DNA from: Ophiura sarsii
Lineage: Eukaryota; Echinodermata; Ophiuroidea; Amphilepidida; Ophiuridae
DNA length: 64,000 nucleotides
Assembly: GCA_035610835.1 (NCBI GenBank)
Contig: CM069452.1
Coordinates: 32,767,150-32,831,149, forward strand
Reading direction: 5' to 3'
The stretch's first letter is position 1. Every line of letters starts with the position of its first letter. The translations under genes were made by a program, and so were the position numbers. The notes under the pieces are model-generated. The model was given only the letters and a program-made list of their open reading frames with translations. It ran no database searches and had not been told where the DNA came from. Below, one piece after another: positions 1 through 12,340 of the stretch.

Positions 1-979
1 TGGAGTATTTAGGAGCTGCTTATGAAAAAGTAATGTGTATGCAGGGCGTGTCAAAAAAAGTGTCCCATGTGAAACACGATGTCGTTTTCTTATCTTGGCC
101 ATAAAAAAGATAAAGAGTGGATGTGAAATAGTAATAATTATAGTCAGCAATCTTTAATGTGTTATATGAATTATTTTTGAGCTTTCGTTAATATAAAATT
201 CACAAAAATTACTCAAGGTGAAAACATCATCCGACGACATTCCATAACACGGTACAATCACCTCATAAATGCACACTCTATATCAAAAAGTGTATCCCCA
301 TATTCAGATTCCTGATGGTTTTAGCTTTAATTTGATATACGAGCTCGTACAATTCATACTGATTATTTGTGTGATCAGGTTCCAAGATAATATTGGCCAC
401 ATTTTGGACTGGATCAATTAATGAATAAGTTAACAGCAACATGTGATGACAAGGTTTTGCTCTCTGGTGCTACATGTACTACCATTAAAAAAATGTTTGT
501 TCAATTTGGCATGCGTTAGAATGGGTGTCACGCCCCGTGTCACGCACGGTCAGTTTGATACATTGTACAATTTTAAGAGGCTAATATTTCGCAGGTTGTC
601 GTTTCATAGGATCCAATACATAGATAGTTCCTTCGCGAACTAGTCATTTCACCTTACAAAACCTCATTACTCGGATGAGAAGGAAAACTCGATTTGGTAA
701 GCTAAGGAGGGGAAAACACCTTTCTCTTATCAAAACATCTTTATTAAAGGTTACACAATTTTGATATAAATGGTTTCCTAAGGCGAAATTGACATGGGGA
801 TATATTTTGAAAACTGGTCGTCACTCTAAACCTTAACGTTTACATGGGGTCCCGACGCAACATTTTTCTGATATTTCTGTACAGATGAAATAACTAGTCC
901 TGAAAAAAAATTGATATTGTTCCTGTTTTATATTTCATAAGTATTCTTTCAATATTTGATAAGCACATTGGAATATATC

Positions 980-1220
980 TTAAAACTTTCCGCGCGGCTA
1001 TGATTTTTACTCTATACAAAACAGATTTTCCAGAAACTGTTTACAGTTTTCAACAGTTGTCTATTTCAAGGATTACTGAACCAATACTAGGTATTTTTGA
1101 TGCATTTCTCATGGTGATTCTAAATATGGAGATGACATTTAATAATGTAGACATTTGTGAAACATTTTGTGAGATTTTGGAACTGTCGTCTGCAGACGAC
1201 TGCCGCGTGGAATGTGTTAA
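980..1220. mobile_element. TTAA-bounded MITE, family 'CACTTTCC', copy 1
   Basis: The element is bounded by TTAA at 980-983 and 1217-1220. It has inverted termini of the type ACTTTCCGCGCGGCTA and GCCGCGTGGAA. Related copies lie at 25106-25351 and 33547-33777. TTAA target duplication is typical of piggyBac-like elements. The collinear place in the other duplicate, near 13736, has an uninterrupted TTAA, consistent with an empty site. No transposase is encoded. Confidence 0.65.
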
Positions 1221-1552
1221 GGTTAGGGCAGGTTGTGTGCACGATGAGTTGTTATGTAGGCCTATATTTATGTAAAAGCTGCAGATAAGCTATTATCAAA
1301 AACACTATGATCATGCTACTCTATATATCACACATTCATCGTCTTTCCCCATATAGATACGCCCCTGTTGTGAACTATGGGCCTTTTAAAGGAATAAGGT
1401 TATGTTTTGTTTCATCAAAATCGAAGTAGATCGAGGTATTTATGTCTACATCATCTGTGTTTTATCAATTTCTTTTGAGAATTATGACAAACATTATATA
1501 AGATTTAAAAAATGGCGTGATATAGTTTGATATAAACTAACAAGCATACGTG

Positions 1553-1971
1553 TTAAAGGAGGTGTCCCGCAAGCATAAAAGTGTGCATTATATGTTAGAA
1601 AAATAACTATCGAGCCCAACTTTTGTAATTATATAGCACAAAACACCACACTTATGACAAAAACAAATAAAAACCGCAATCTCTCAACATGCACTTTTTA
1701 AAATTCGCGGCGATCGAAAGTCCCAGTGTCGATGATGTCATAGTTATACAATGCACATGCGCAAATTTTAGCACCGATACCCATGACGTCATCGACACCG
1801 GGACTTTCGATCGCCGCGAATTTTAAAAATTGAATATTGAGTGATGGCAGTTTTTATTCATTTTTGTGACTAGTATGGTGTTTTGTTCTATATAATTACG
1901 AAATTTCGGCTCGATAATTATTTTTCTAACAAATAATGCTCAATGTTGTACTTGCGGGACCCTTCCTTTAA
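1553..1971. mobile_element. 419-bp palindromic TTAA MITE, copy 1
   Basis: A nearly complete palindrome is flanked by TTAA (1553-1556 and 1968-1971). The termini read AGGAGGTGTCCCGCAAGC and its imperfect complement. The central arms share a GC-rich core, CGCGGCGATCGAAAG, in both orientations. A copy of the same length lies at 15771-16189, and a shorter copy at 57896-58264. The TTAA duplication and lack of coding sequence indicate a non-autonomous piggyBac-like element. Confidence 0.85.
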
Positions 1972-2839
1972 AGAATTCGTGCCGCTTCATATATCTCTCT
2001 GATGTTTAAAATGCGCATTGCGACATGATTATAAAATGTATAGATCCCATGAAATAATGTTGATTACGTCTATCATTGAATCTAATCATGGTAATAGCGA
2101 GAGAAACATCGATTTTTAAGACTAAAGCGTGCTATGTCTTCTAAAAGATCTATAAAGCAACTTATTAAATCGCTACGAGACATTGTTTTGACACCTAAGC
2201 GCGCAGCTACAAGAATGTAATGAGTTATCTTTTAGAATAGCTTTTAGCACCAGAAACGTAAACCTTTCATTAGCTGAATTATACGGGCAATCAACATCAA
2301 TGATGATGATGTCTCGCTCGCAGCCAATTTATGTCGCCACATACATGTAACTGGTGATGTTTCACAATGTCGGCTGATCATACGCAACCTCCGTGCATTA
2401 AAAGTAACGTTATATGCAAGAGGTTTACAGGTTGACGAGCGGAATGGAGCCATTGATAATGTCAGAAAAATTAACACTAGCTAATTTAGCAGATTAATGT
2501 ATTAACCAATTTATTGGTCCAATGCAATACTTGATATCACAAGTTTAATATATTATTTATTGTATGGTGTCAAACCGTTGAAAATTGCAGTTTAAATTCA
2601 AATTGATGAACAAACTTGCATGTTGGTTGAATTTTTGTAACATTTTATTTTGAGCTTTAAATTATTTGTCTCATTCAAGTCAATTTCAATTCAATAAACC
2701 TTTGGTGAATTGGGCACATTACGTGTATTTCCCGGGGTTTACCCACACGGAAGTACGCCCTCTCCAAATGAATATACCTATTCCCACCTGTAACTGTGTC
2801 CACCATTCTACACACAGCTGATACTGTATTCGACAGTTC

Positions 2840-3011
2840 CGGTTAAGATTAATCGGCTGGCCGTTTCTACTGGGAAAGTTACCGTTAATTACCGGTAATA
2901 AACCTGGTTTGTGAAGGTTTTATTGCGATTACAAAACTTACCGTTAATGGCTGTTTCTACTGGGAATGCTTACCGGTAATTAAAGTTAAGTTCCCCAGTA
3001 GAAACACGCTC
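2840..3011 (-). mobile_element. Partial foldback element, 'GTTTCTACTGGG' family
   Basis: Alternating GTTTCTACTGGG and CCCAGTAGAAAC motifs surround ACCGGTAATTA-like blocks, ending in AGTAGAAACACGCTC. Longer members are at 6592-7003 and 59301-59711. This copy matches the right-hand part of the 59301 copy, so it is a truncated member. Confidence 0.6.
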
Positions 3012-3171
3012 ATTGTGCAAAGAGAGAGTCGAATAGTAGTTACATAATGTCAATGTGGTACCAGTTCGAGGCACTCCTCGCAAATGGCGGATCCGTGAAA
3101 AGAGAGAATAAAGAAATGTAGGCGTAAATCCCAGGAGGGGTAGGGGATATATAAAAACGATTTTTGTTGTT

Positions 3172-3665
3172 GTACGATTCAGGCCCAAAAAGTTATAAAA
3201 TTGCCTAAAACTGAGCCCAGATTTGCTTTTTTTGATATTATATCCCATTTTGAGCTACGTATGATATCGCTGTTACTAACCGGTGAAACCGCAACACATT
3301 TGACGACACAAATGTCGTTCGCCTTCAAATGGCATGGAACAACGACTTTTTCGTACGATTCAGGCCTAAAAAGTTAAAATAGCCTAAAAATGAGCCAACA
3401 TTTGCTTTTTTTGATATTATATCACATTTTGAGTAACCGGTGAAACCGCATCACATTTGACGACAAAAATGTCGTTCGCCTTCAAATGGCATGGAAAACC
3501 GACTTTTTCGTACGATTCAGACCCAAAAAGACAAAATAGCCTAAAAATGAGCCCAGATTTGCTTTTTTTAATTTTATATCACATTGGAGCTACGTATGAT
3601 ATCGCTGTTACTAAACCGGTGAAACTGAAACATATTTGACGACTAAATGTCTTTTGCGTTGAAAT
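3172..3665. repeat. Tandem repeat, three units of about 157-181 bp
   Basis: Units begin at GTACGATTCAGG-like sequence at about 3172, 3353 and 3510, giving periods of 181 and 157 bp. Each unit includes an AAAATGAGCC block, a TTTGCTTTTTTTGATATTATATC block and GGTGAAACCGCA followed by TTTGACGAC. The second unit lacks about 23 bp (around GCTACGTATGATATCGC). No protein product is supported. Confidence 0.75.
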
Positions 3666-4029
3666 CGTAGTGAAAAACGCTTTCCAGCATCCGTTTGAGA
3701 CCAACTGGTGTACAGTTGGCATGTAAATAAAATGTTAATTTACAAAGCCAATGTTGGATGCCCCATTACGAAAATGCACGTATATTGTGCACAAGAATAT
3801 TCTATATTTAGTGTTTGAATAATGAGAAATTCTGTGTTGCCGTGTTTGAATACGGCGCTGCGCAAAATACACGCTAAGATATAGGACGACGTACTGTACA
3901 TGCACTGGTTGGATTGACAGGAATAAGCGAACTATCAATTAAGTGACGTCGAGATGTTGAAATCAAATTATTTAAAATTATGTAAACATTAAAACGTTAA
4001 AAAACAAATTGCAATTAAGTATCAAAGTA

Positions 4030-4672
4030 TTTAAGTAACTTAAGGAAGTTTTTTTGAAATTTTGTGAGTCCTGTAATTATTGAACTATGACTGACATGAA
4101 ATGTACATAAAAGTATACAGTTTTGGAAAGGAAATGGATCAGAGAATCTAAATTTGGCATCAATGTTGACTAAAAATGTTGATATTTTGAGAAAATCACA
4201 CACAAAAAAATCACTTTTTTGACCCACATTTTTTGAACAAAGCTAACAAAAATAAGTTTGAGTAAACAATGCCCAAATCGTTTGATGATGATGTAAAGAC
4301 AATAACTTAGGAACGATTTTTTTAAAAACCTATTCTAACATTTGTTGACATTTTCACTAAAAAGTGCCCGTAAAAAAAAGAAAAATCAATTTTTTTTCCA
4401 CTTTTTTTGGAACTTTTTGGTAACATTTTCACATCATCATCAATCGATTTGAGCATTTTTACCTCAAAATTATTTTGGTTAGCTTTGTTAAAAAAGAATT
4501 GGATCAAAAAAGTGAAATTCATGATTTTCTCAATAAAACAAACATTTTTTGGTCAAATTTGGATTCTCTGATCCATTTCCTTTCCAAAAATGTATCTTTT
4601 TATATGCATTTGATTAATAGTTAAATAATTACAGCACTCACGAAATTCAAAAAATCAAATCAAAAACTATTA
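4030..4672. mobile_element. Diverged palindromic element related to 55031-55734
   Basis: The left arm (ACTTAAGGAAGTTTTTTTG onward, then AAAGGAAATGGATCAGAGAATC) is the imperfect reverse complement of the right arm (GATTCTCTGATCCATTTCC, then AAAATCAAATCAAAAACT). The same arms occur at 55031-55734 and 31524-32336. The terminal G/C runs and right TTAA are eroded. A further partial, similarly AT-rich relative continues to about 4960. Confidence 0.65.
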
Positions 4673-6591
4673 ATGTGTAGTATATAAAAGTATACAATTT
4701 TGTTAATAAAATGAGTCAGAGAATCCATTTTTGGTATCAAAAAATACCAAAAATGCTGATTTTTAAAATGTTGACCAAAATATTACTTTTTTGGGCTCAA
4801 TTTTTTCAGACAACGTAACAAAATCAATTTTGGTACCATATGTTCAAATTACTCCAACATCTGCTAAAGACACTTCTCTAGGAAAGCATTTTTTTGTTTT
4901 ACATGAAAATCTTTAGTTTTGAAAATATTGACCAAAAAGTGCCAACAATTGCATTTTCCCCCTAAAGAATCGTAGTTTCCCTCGATGGGAACATATAACT
5001 GTTTGATACCTGGTTGATAACTTCCTTACAGGGCATCAGTTATCAAGATGAATACACTAATGCTTTGCAGTTTTGTTGATATGAAACGTGAATGAGAAAC
5101 ATGACAAACGTTTTTAGACTTCCTTCAATAGAATATAATTAGTCACTTTATTACGATTAGTAGGAATCTGGGGGTCATCATACCTGAGTGTGTGGTACAA
5201 ATGACCCATTACCCGATTGCTGTTAGCAATTGATGACAGTTTTGAGATTTAAAATGTCGTTTAGGACTGTTCATGATAGCAATTATCTGAAATTAAGCGT
5301 GTCACAAATTGCTAAAAGAAAATTAACGTATACGGCTGAAAATCTCACTAATGACTGCACCAAAGGACTGCGATTATCAACCCGGTTGCAACCTTTTTCC
5401 TCCATTTTTTATTGAACATAAAAGCGTTGCTTTAGGAAAGTCGTATAAAATGATAACCTAAACTAGCTTTAATCAAACTTTGTATTCCAATGATGTTGTG
5501 GAGCTTCTGTACTTACGCGCGATCAAATGTCAGAGCGTTATTACCCACGCACCATTGACATCTCGCTTAACTTAGCATAAACCCAGTCACCAACTAAAAA
5601 GCGCTGTTAGACATACTTTGAAACCCTTCAACTAAACTGATTCCAATGTAAGGTATACGCTTAACTTTCACTTAGGGGACTTTATTCAGCGCAGATTTAT
5701 GTCTTGCTATCCATCAGTATTCATCAAACAACTATTGTCACGCTGATGATGTATTTTCCCGCGCAAAAGATTCATACTAAGTGATAATACAGATTCAGCA
5801 ACAGTGTGGTATGTACAATGTAAGCTGTGCGAGGGGAGTCAGAGATGCGCGAACACGTTCCATTTAGATTTTACTGCAACGGAAGCTGAAACCAGAAGTA
5901 CCATTGTAGCAATAATGTCGGATTTCACTAGGGCATCCTTTAAGCATTCATTTCCCCAATGACAGCTCACAGCAAACACTCAAAAAACTAGAAATAGACT
6001 AGGCTATATTCAATAGTCGGGATTTAAACGGCATAATGGAAATATTATTGACCTGTTAAAAAGGCACGACATCTCGAGTTACTCGTAAATCTTGCAACCA
6101 TCACATGTGTACTAAGGATAGCAGAGGGTTTAACTATAAACGACTTCGAGTAGAAAATAGTCAGTATTAGGGATATGTAACACTATCATTATGAGGAAGG
6201 AATTTTAAAATTGTTCATGCCATGCTGTTTTATTCTCATTTCAGAATAACGTTGTAAGATGATTGGTTAACACATGGTGCCTTATAAATACAAATTCTAA
6301 GGCAAAATATAAACACTCATCGATAAATGTATAAACATGACATCAAACAATAAAGCTAGTGTTTGTGTATCTTGCAATTAGGAAGTTTGTTTGACTGCAT
6401 TTCTTCCCCTGGTAGGATGCAGGGGATGGATGTGGCGGGGTGGGTGTCTGTCTGTCTTTCTGTGTTTATCTTGCTGTCTGCAAGTGTTTCTATTACTTTT
6501 ACATCTGAATAAGAATGTGCATTCTATGGCGGGATGAGGGGTGATGTTTGTACCTCAAAAAATGTTTGTCTGTGTATGTCGGAGAGTGTAT

Positions 6592-7003
6592 GAGCGTGTT
6601 TCTACTGGGGAACATACCGATAATTACCGGTAAGTTTGCCCAGTAGAAACAGCCAGATACCGTTAAGAATCGGTATTTTTTGTAACCGCAAAAACCTTCA
6701 CAAACCAGGTTTGGTACCGGTAAGAAACGGCAAGTTTCCCGGTAGAAACAGCCTGCCGATTAATCTTACCGTTATGTGCCGTGAACCTTGTCACGCTGGA
6801 TTATACGTATTGTGAGGCAATCTTTTTCAGGTGATGCGGCATTGTTTGGTATAACAAAAGGTCAAATGTCGTGGCCCATCGACTAGGATCGATAAACTTA
6901 GCGGTAACTTTTCGCGAGTAGGAACATGGGGATTAAAAACGTACCGGTAAATCTTACCGTTTAATCTTACCGTTAACTTTGCAGTACCCCAGTAGAAACA
7001 CGA
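6592..7003 (+). mobile_element. Foldback element, 'GTTTCTACTGGG' family, full copy
   Basis: The ends are GAGCGTGTTTCTACTGGGG and CCCCAGTAGAAACACG, an inverted pair of about 17 bp. Inside are further inverted GTTTCTACTGG / CCCAGTAGAAAC motifs, giving a multi-arm foldback. It is the reverse-complement counterpart of 59301-59711 over its whole length. No coding capacity and no clear target duplication were seen. Confidence 0.7.
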
Positions 7004-7942
7004 TCTATGTGTCCCGGTTCGTCTTGGAACAACTAAAAAGAAAGTGGCTGTGCATTTGTACAGTAGGGCCTACCTTTGACTGACTGTGCGACATGTGCTT
7101 TGGTAGTGTATTTCTGTTTACATGTCATTCATATACTGGGGAATCTCGTAATGACTGCTGGTAGTATGGGAAATTGATCTTGTTGGTCAAATTTAGTCCA
7201 AATCATGACGGTTGGTTGGTACTACAATCTATTAATCATGGTTTTATGTACTAGAAAGGCACATAACGAATTGATTTCCCCGTCTAAAATTAAACGTGTT
7301 ACATACGAAACATTTCGTTATAGTTTCTAAACTCGTCTATAAAATCATGTAAGCCTATCTCAAAGAATGCAAGGTCTTTCCAAAATGAGAGTTGGGTCAA
7401 TGATGTCAAAATCGGTTCCTACAAGTCAACAAATCCTTTGCATCTTAAACATCTTAATACATGTGGTAGCCTACAGTAAAATATGAATGAATAGCAAAAA
7501 GTAATCTTGACTACCTATCTCCAAGAGAGAGATAATAGTATTCTTACGTCTTGGTTTACTGTAGGAAACAGTTACGCGATCAATAAAAACGAATTTAAAT
7601 ATATAGAACACAGAATTGTTCAATGCAAACGAAATAGAATATATTCAAACAGTTGAAAACCTTCTCGTTTAGTCAAACGACCTGATTGTAATGTGAACCG
7701 TGAATGAAATTGTGTTTGCATTGACGAAGCAATAAGAAGTATGTTACACTGAGGCGGCATTAATATATCTTCTGTAAGATAGCGCACGATGTGCCATCTT
7801 TGAACAAGCTATATTCTGCAATGCTAAACCTAAATGAAATCCGTTAAATTGCTTAACAACACTTCAATATTTCAATATATCAGACATAGGTTAAAAATGC
7901 TCTGTTGTTGTAGTTGAGATGGTGATGTATATATTATCGTAT

Positions 7943-8203
7943 TAACCCTAACTCTACCCCCCACTTTTTTTAGAATTTTTTCATCAACGTGGAAAATCGA
8001 CCAAAATATCCCCCAGATCCCCCCGGGATTAGATCCAGGGACCTCTCGCACCAGAGGCGAAGAATTCCCCACTACACCACGGCTGTCAAGGCTACTTTGC
8101 GCAAACTATATATGGACTGGGTCCATTTTTTCAAAATGTCCACGCCGGGTGGTACCAACGTACCCAGTCGTGGTATTTTAGGGTATATGGTAGGATTAGG
8201 GTT
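7943..8203 (-). mobile_element. TTAA-bounded element with tRNA-like core, copy 1
   Basis: The left end is TTAACCCTAACTCTACC and the right end is GGTAGGATTAGGGTTAT, an inverted pair with one eroded TTAA. On the minus strand, 8090 down to 8021 resembles a tRNA-derived Pol III promoter: GTGGTGTAGTGG as an A box, then GGATCTAATCC as a weak B box, at tRNA-like spacing. A second copy follows 57 bp downstream. It could be a SINE or a TTAA MITE that absorbed a tRNA-like segment. Confidence 0.55.
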
Positions 8204-8259
8204 ATATTTACAAAACTTAGAAAATGTTTGAAGAAAAAAGAAAATTCAAAAATTGCTTC

Positions 8260-8542
8260 TTAACCCTAACTCTACCCCCACTTTTTTTCAGAATTTTTTC
8301 TTCAACGTGGAAAATCGACCAAAATATCCCCCTCCCCGATCCCCCCGAAATTTGATCCAGGGACCTCTCGCACCAGAGACGAAGAATTCCTCACTACACC
8401 ACGGCTGTCAAGGGTAATTTGCGCACTGTATTGCGCAAACTATATGGGCTGGGTCCATTTTTTCATCAAAAAACTTCCACGCCGGGTGGTACCAACGTGC
8501 CCAGTCGTGGTATTTTGGGGTATATGGTAGGGTTAGGGTTAA
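8260..8542 (-). mobile_element. TTAA-bounded element with tRNA-like core, copy 2
   Basis: This is a tandem neighbour of 7943-8203 with better ends: TTAACCCTAACTCTACC at the left and GGTAGGGTTAGGGTTAA at the right, so both TTAA copies are intact. The minus-strand tRNA-like segment spans about 8413-8347. It contains about 15 bp not present in copy 1 (around 8413-8428). Confidence 0.6.
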
Positions 8543-8992
8543 TAGTTTATTGTGTATGTTTACTATAATTCCCGATGTTATGACAAACCCAACGTCAAAA
8601 TGGTTAATCAGTGTTATTCCTCATAACATCGCGATGTTATCAGATGGACGTGTATACTCATTGGCCCGCCCCCCCCCCCCCCCCCGGGGTCTCTGGCCCT
8701 CAAAAAAAGAAAAAAGGAGGAGGGGATGTGAGGGGGGAAGGAGGGGGGAACAGAGAATAAAGGGGAGGTTTTTTTCTTCTTTTTCTATTGCTACATACAA
8801 AAGTGTACCACCGCTCCCCACTTTGTACGTTCCCGGCACATGTCTCAACATAGACGGGTGTAAGTCCTTATCACTTTACCGAGACACATGGGGCATAACT
8901 TTCACATGGGGCATAACTTGCAAATTATATAATCCAAAAGCATAGAGGCACCCATTGAACATGCTGAAATCTAGAGAGATAAACATTGCATG

Positions 8993-10072
8993 AGCAGTGT
9001 CGTGTCCAAAGAGGGGGGGGGGGGGGGGGGGGGGGGAGTCGGGCTTTTTAAAAGGGATTTTACTAAATTTCCATCCATTTCAAGACGTCAGTCAGGGAAT
9101 CGGAATTTATGAAAATTTATTCGCATATGTCCAGAAATATCATTCTAAAAGCCCATTTCAAGCCAAAATATATATTAATTATAGCCAGAACTGAGTTAAT
9201 AGAAGGAACAAAAGCTCATGATACGCAGGCATGTTCTCAGGAACAGGTAACCCAGCACTATAAAGTCATTCGGGTGGATGTGGTTGGATTATGCCTATTC
9301 GGTGGAATTAAAGGGTTTATATTCAATTATTCTATCCAATTTCAAAGCGTCAGTCGAGGGAATCGTAATCAAAATTGTATTCAAATAGTATGAAAAAAGT
9401 ATGAAAAACTTATTTTCTTGCGCTACCGCGCATATGTCCAGAAATATCATTCTAAAAGCCCCTAAAAGCCCATTCAAAGCCAAAATATATATTAATTATA
9501 GCTAGATCTGAGTTAATAGAAGAAAAGCGCGCATGTCTTAAGGAACACGTAACCCAGCACTAACGAAATTCGGGTTGGGGGATTACATCTATTTGGGGGA
9601 ATTAAAGGAATTTTATATACTTTATTCTATCCAATTTCAAGACGTCAGTCGGAGAATCGACACCTAATTAGTATAAAAATAGTATGAAATTGTTTTCACT
9701 CGCTACGCGCGCCATGTCAAGGAATATCAGTTGATAAGCCCATTTAAAACCAAATTGTTGGTTGTGTCGGGTTGAGATTGGCACCGTTGGTTAATTATCA
9801 TAGACTTATGAACGACTTTCCTTAAAATATGATCATGATGATTTTAAATGATGAAAAGGAATACGAGAAGAAATTGTCTTAATTCAAAGAAATATGTTCC
9901 AGGAGAGCTCCCCATGGCTTTCAAAATAGCTGAAAACCTACAGCTTCAAGGGGGCAGCCCCTAACACCCGCCGGGGCTTTGTCCCTGGACCCAACCGGGG
10001 CCCTTAGGCGAGCCTGGACCCCACGGCAATTTTGTGCCCTCCGGATGACAAGCATCCTTGCTACGCCCATGC
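8993..10072. repeat. Composite repeat with 300-bp tandem units
   Basis: A 24-base G run (9013-9036) is followed by tandem units of about 300 bp. The block CATATGTCCAGAAATATCAT recurs at about 9124 and 9430, with a diverged third start near 9715. The right part (9940-10072) is GC-rich and ends in CCTTGCTACGCCCATG, like a common hAT-type terminus (GGCGTAGC) in reverse. The left edge CAGTGTCGTGTCC may be the matching degraded end, but I found no 8-bp duplication, so the element boundary is tentative. Confidence 0.45.
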
Positions 10073-10080
10073 TCGACTAT

Positions 10081-10189
10081 GAGCGTGTTTCTACTAAATA
10101 ACGCTAATTACCGTTAAGTTTTCTAACGACAAAAACCTGCAAAAACCAGTTTTTAACGGTAATTAACGCTAACTTGCCCAGTAGAAACA
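10081..10189 (+). mobile_element. Short 'GTTTCTACTGGG'-family foldback
   Basis: It starts GAGCGTGTTTCTACT and ends TTGCCCAGTAGAAAC, with ACGCTAATTACCGTTAA and its complement inside. It is a compact relative of 6592-7003. Confidence 0.6.
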
Positions 10190-11631
10190 TCAACCAGATA
10201 AATTTTACCACTAAGTTCTTGTGACCCGGAAGTATACACTTACGCGTGTATTAAAATAATATGTTTCAAAAATTAGAAGAATTTTAACTTTCACCGTTGC
10301 TTTTTTTATCAAACTAATTTCATGTATCCCGTTAGCTAGTATTAGATAATGCAATTACCGCAATAGACTATCAATACCCATTCTGAAATTTTCAAACATG
10401 CTAGTCATACAGGTGTGTGCGAAACAGACATATAGTATTAGCTCCACACAACATTTCAATAGAGAGATAATCATCTCCTCTATTGACGATATATGGTCTA
10501 ACACTTCTATCTATGGCAAAAATGTGACGTGATATGCTCAACATTTTATCTTCCGATGCACCGCATTCTCACACTTATTTCAATGTGTACATCATCACGT
10601 TATAAATCTAAAATAGTTTTAAAATAAAGATATTTAATACCGTAGAGAACTCAGTAAAGGGAATGTTTAGGCGTCAGAAACCTAGTTGTAAACCTGTCTA
10701 TTGTCATTGGTAAACACTATTGAGTTGAAATCCACCTGAGTAACACCAAAAGAACAACACTAATAAAAACGCTCCCCTTTATACAATTCAGTTTCCAATT
10801 TCTCGTTTGAAATTGCGTTCCTATGCATCCTCTATCAAAATAGATCAGCGTGTTTAAAGAAGATAATCTGTGGTATTCTATGTTAACTTAGTATGACTCG
10901 CACTTTTAGTTTACTGATATCGACTATTTAGGCCAAAAAAGAAAAAAAGTTTGTCTCAGAAACCCGCGCGCATTGCTATGTGAAAAAGGCTTTAGTAGCT
11001 TAACGCGGCGGCGATGCATTTTTCCTGTGGTTCTCTGTAAGCTTGAATCATCACGAAAATAACACGCATAATTTGGAAACCGGTCAAAATATACATGGCC
11101 GATAAAATAAATTAAATCGCATACCTCATAGCCAATTCTCTGTAAAAAATAATCGCACAGTACTTAGCTGTGAAAAACAAATGTTTTTGACCTGAAAGTG
11201 TACGCACCATTATAATCTAAGTGAATGAATATGGGAATTTTATTAAGTGTTTTATGACGAATAAACGACTCCGCATATTAAAATAGTAGAAACATGTTAC
11301 TATTTAAGGGACACTGCTCTATCGTATTTGATAAAATGGGATCAATTACTATTTTTATTAAAGACCCATCAGGCATCTACTCATTCCCCCAGTGGCTTAA
11401 TCCAGCCAATCTGCCAATCTGACACATTTGAGCAATAGAGGGCGCTGCAATACCAAATGTTTTAAATGCCTTTTACTCTTGATATCCATGTTCAGTAGAC
11501 CCCGATTCCTTTTCAAAAATAAGGTTAAATGTGTTTTCAAATATTGTTCGTATAAATCAGTTGATATAACAAAGATAAACGATAAGATATGCAAACATGT
11601 AATTTTGACGATGCCCCTTTTTTATATTAAT
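10190..11631. other. No feature recognised
   Basis: AT-rich sequence without a convincing reading frame, terminal repeat or RNA gene. The open frames here are short and show no family resemblance. Confidence 0.5.
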
Positions 11632-12340
11632 TTAACCCTTTGAACCCTGACCGCGCCAGGCAATGTGTACCGCTGATCCTGGCCATTCCGGGGGTAACAC
11701 ACAAAATATTGATTTTTGCAGGAAATGGATAAAACAATACTAAACTTGCTCCGAATCATCTGTAATATTATACAATCATATAAAAACAATAACAGTTTAC
11801 TTGAATAGTGCTTTCAGGACAAAATAAATTAAAAAGGGCGACATTTTGGACCTCAAAACCCACCTGTACATATACATTACCGCAAATACATGAACAGCTT
11901 ATGACTTCCATCAATGCCATTCTGTCGTCAAATATTCATATCGTCACCATCAGATTCAGTCTCAAAATCATCTGAAATTCCAGAGCTATCATCTAAACAA
12001 ATCCTTAGCAGTATCCCTATCGTCCAGCATGTCCAAAACGCGCCATATTTCAATGTAATTTTGATGCGAAAAGACACGTAAAACAGCTGGCAAAATGTGC
12101 TGATAAAATCACTCTTCAATTGAAAACAACAAGCCTTTGAACTTTGACCCGGCAATTTCTAGATGCCCAGTAGTCTTATTTATGTAAACAAACCCCTTTA
12201 GGCATCTACACGTGAGCCTGCAGACCGTCTCGTCGGGTTGATGGTACACATACCTTCAAGCCGTCAGACCGTCTCACCGGGTATACGGTACACATACGCG
12301 TGAGCCGGTCTGGCGGCTCGTCGGGTTCAAAGGGTTTTAA
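11632..12340. mobile_element. TTAA-bounded element, CCCTTTGAACCC termini
   Basis: TTAA at 11632-11635 is followed by CCCTTTGAACCC. The right end is GGGTTCAAAGGG at 12323-12334, then TTTTAA. The terminal inverted repeat is 12 bp and perfect, with TTAA on both sides (two extra T at the right). The right subterminal part, 12220-12320, is GC-rich and holds about three imperfect 46-bp repeats built on CCGTCTCGTCGGG and GGTACACATA. Short frames inside do not resemble a transposase, so this is a non-autonomous piggyBac-like element. Confidence 0.65.

Larger units (their letters stand above)
200..7830. repeat. Diverged segmental duplication, copy A
   Basis: This block is collinear with 13010-18290. 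Matching stretches occur in the same order: 443-620 with 13150-13310, 640-960 with 13345-13720, 2000-2480 with 14370-14870, 5500-6360 with 15290-16690, and 7580-7860 with 17010-17300. The copies differ by many substitutions and by transposon insertions, so the duplication is old. No open reading frame is shared between the copies, so I see no sign that it carries a gene. It acts as a comparison track showing empty sites for insertions found in the other copy. Confidence 0.75.

Noticed and set aside
41..200. CAGGGCGTGTCAAAAAAAGTG like a mariner MITE terminus
   Set aside because: No matching right terminus or TA partner was found nearby, so it cannot be delimited.
5741..5770. CTGATGATG as a third hammerhead core
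   Set aside because: No GAAA after a stem II, and no pairing arms.
7943..8540. TTAACCCTAAC and GGGTTAGGGTTAA as telomere-like repeats
   Set aside because: Only one or two hexamers at each edge; they are better explained as inverted ends of TTAA-bounded elements.
8550..8945. 131-codon frame with a proline/arginine-rich middle
   Set aside because: The composition comes from the C run and purine tract at 8669-8770; no domain is recognised.
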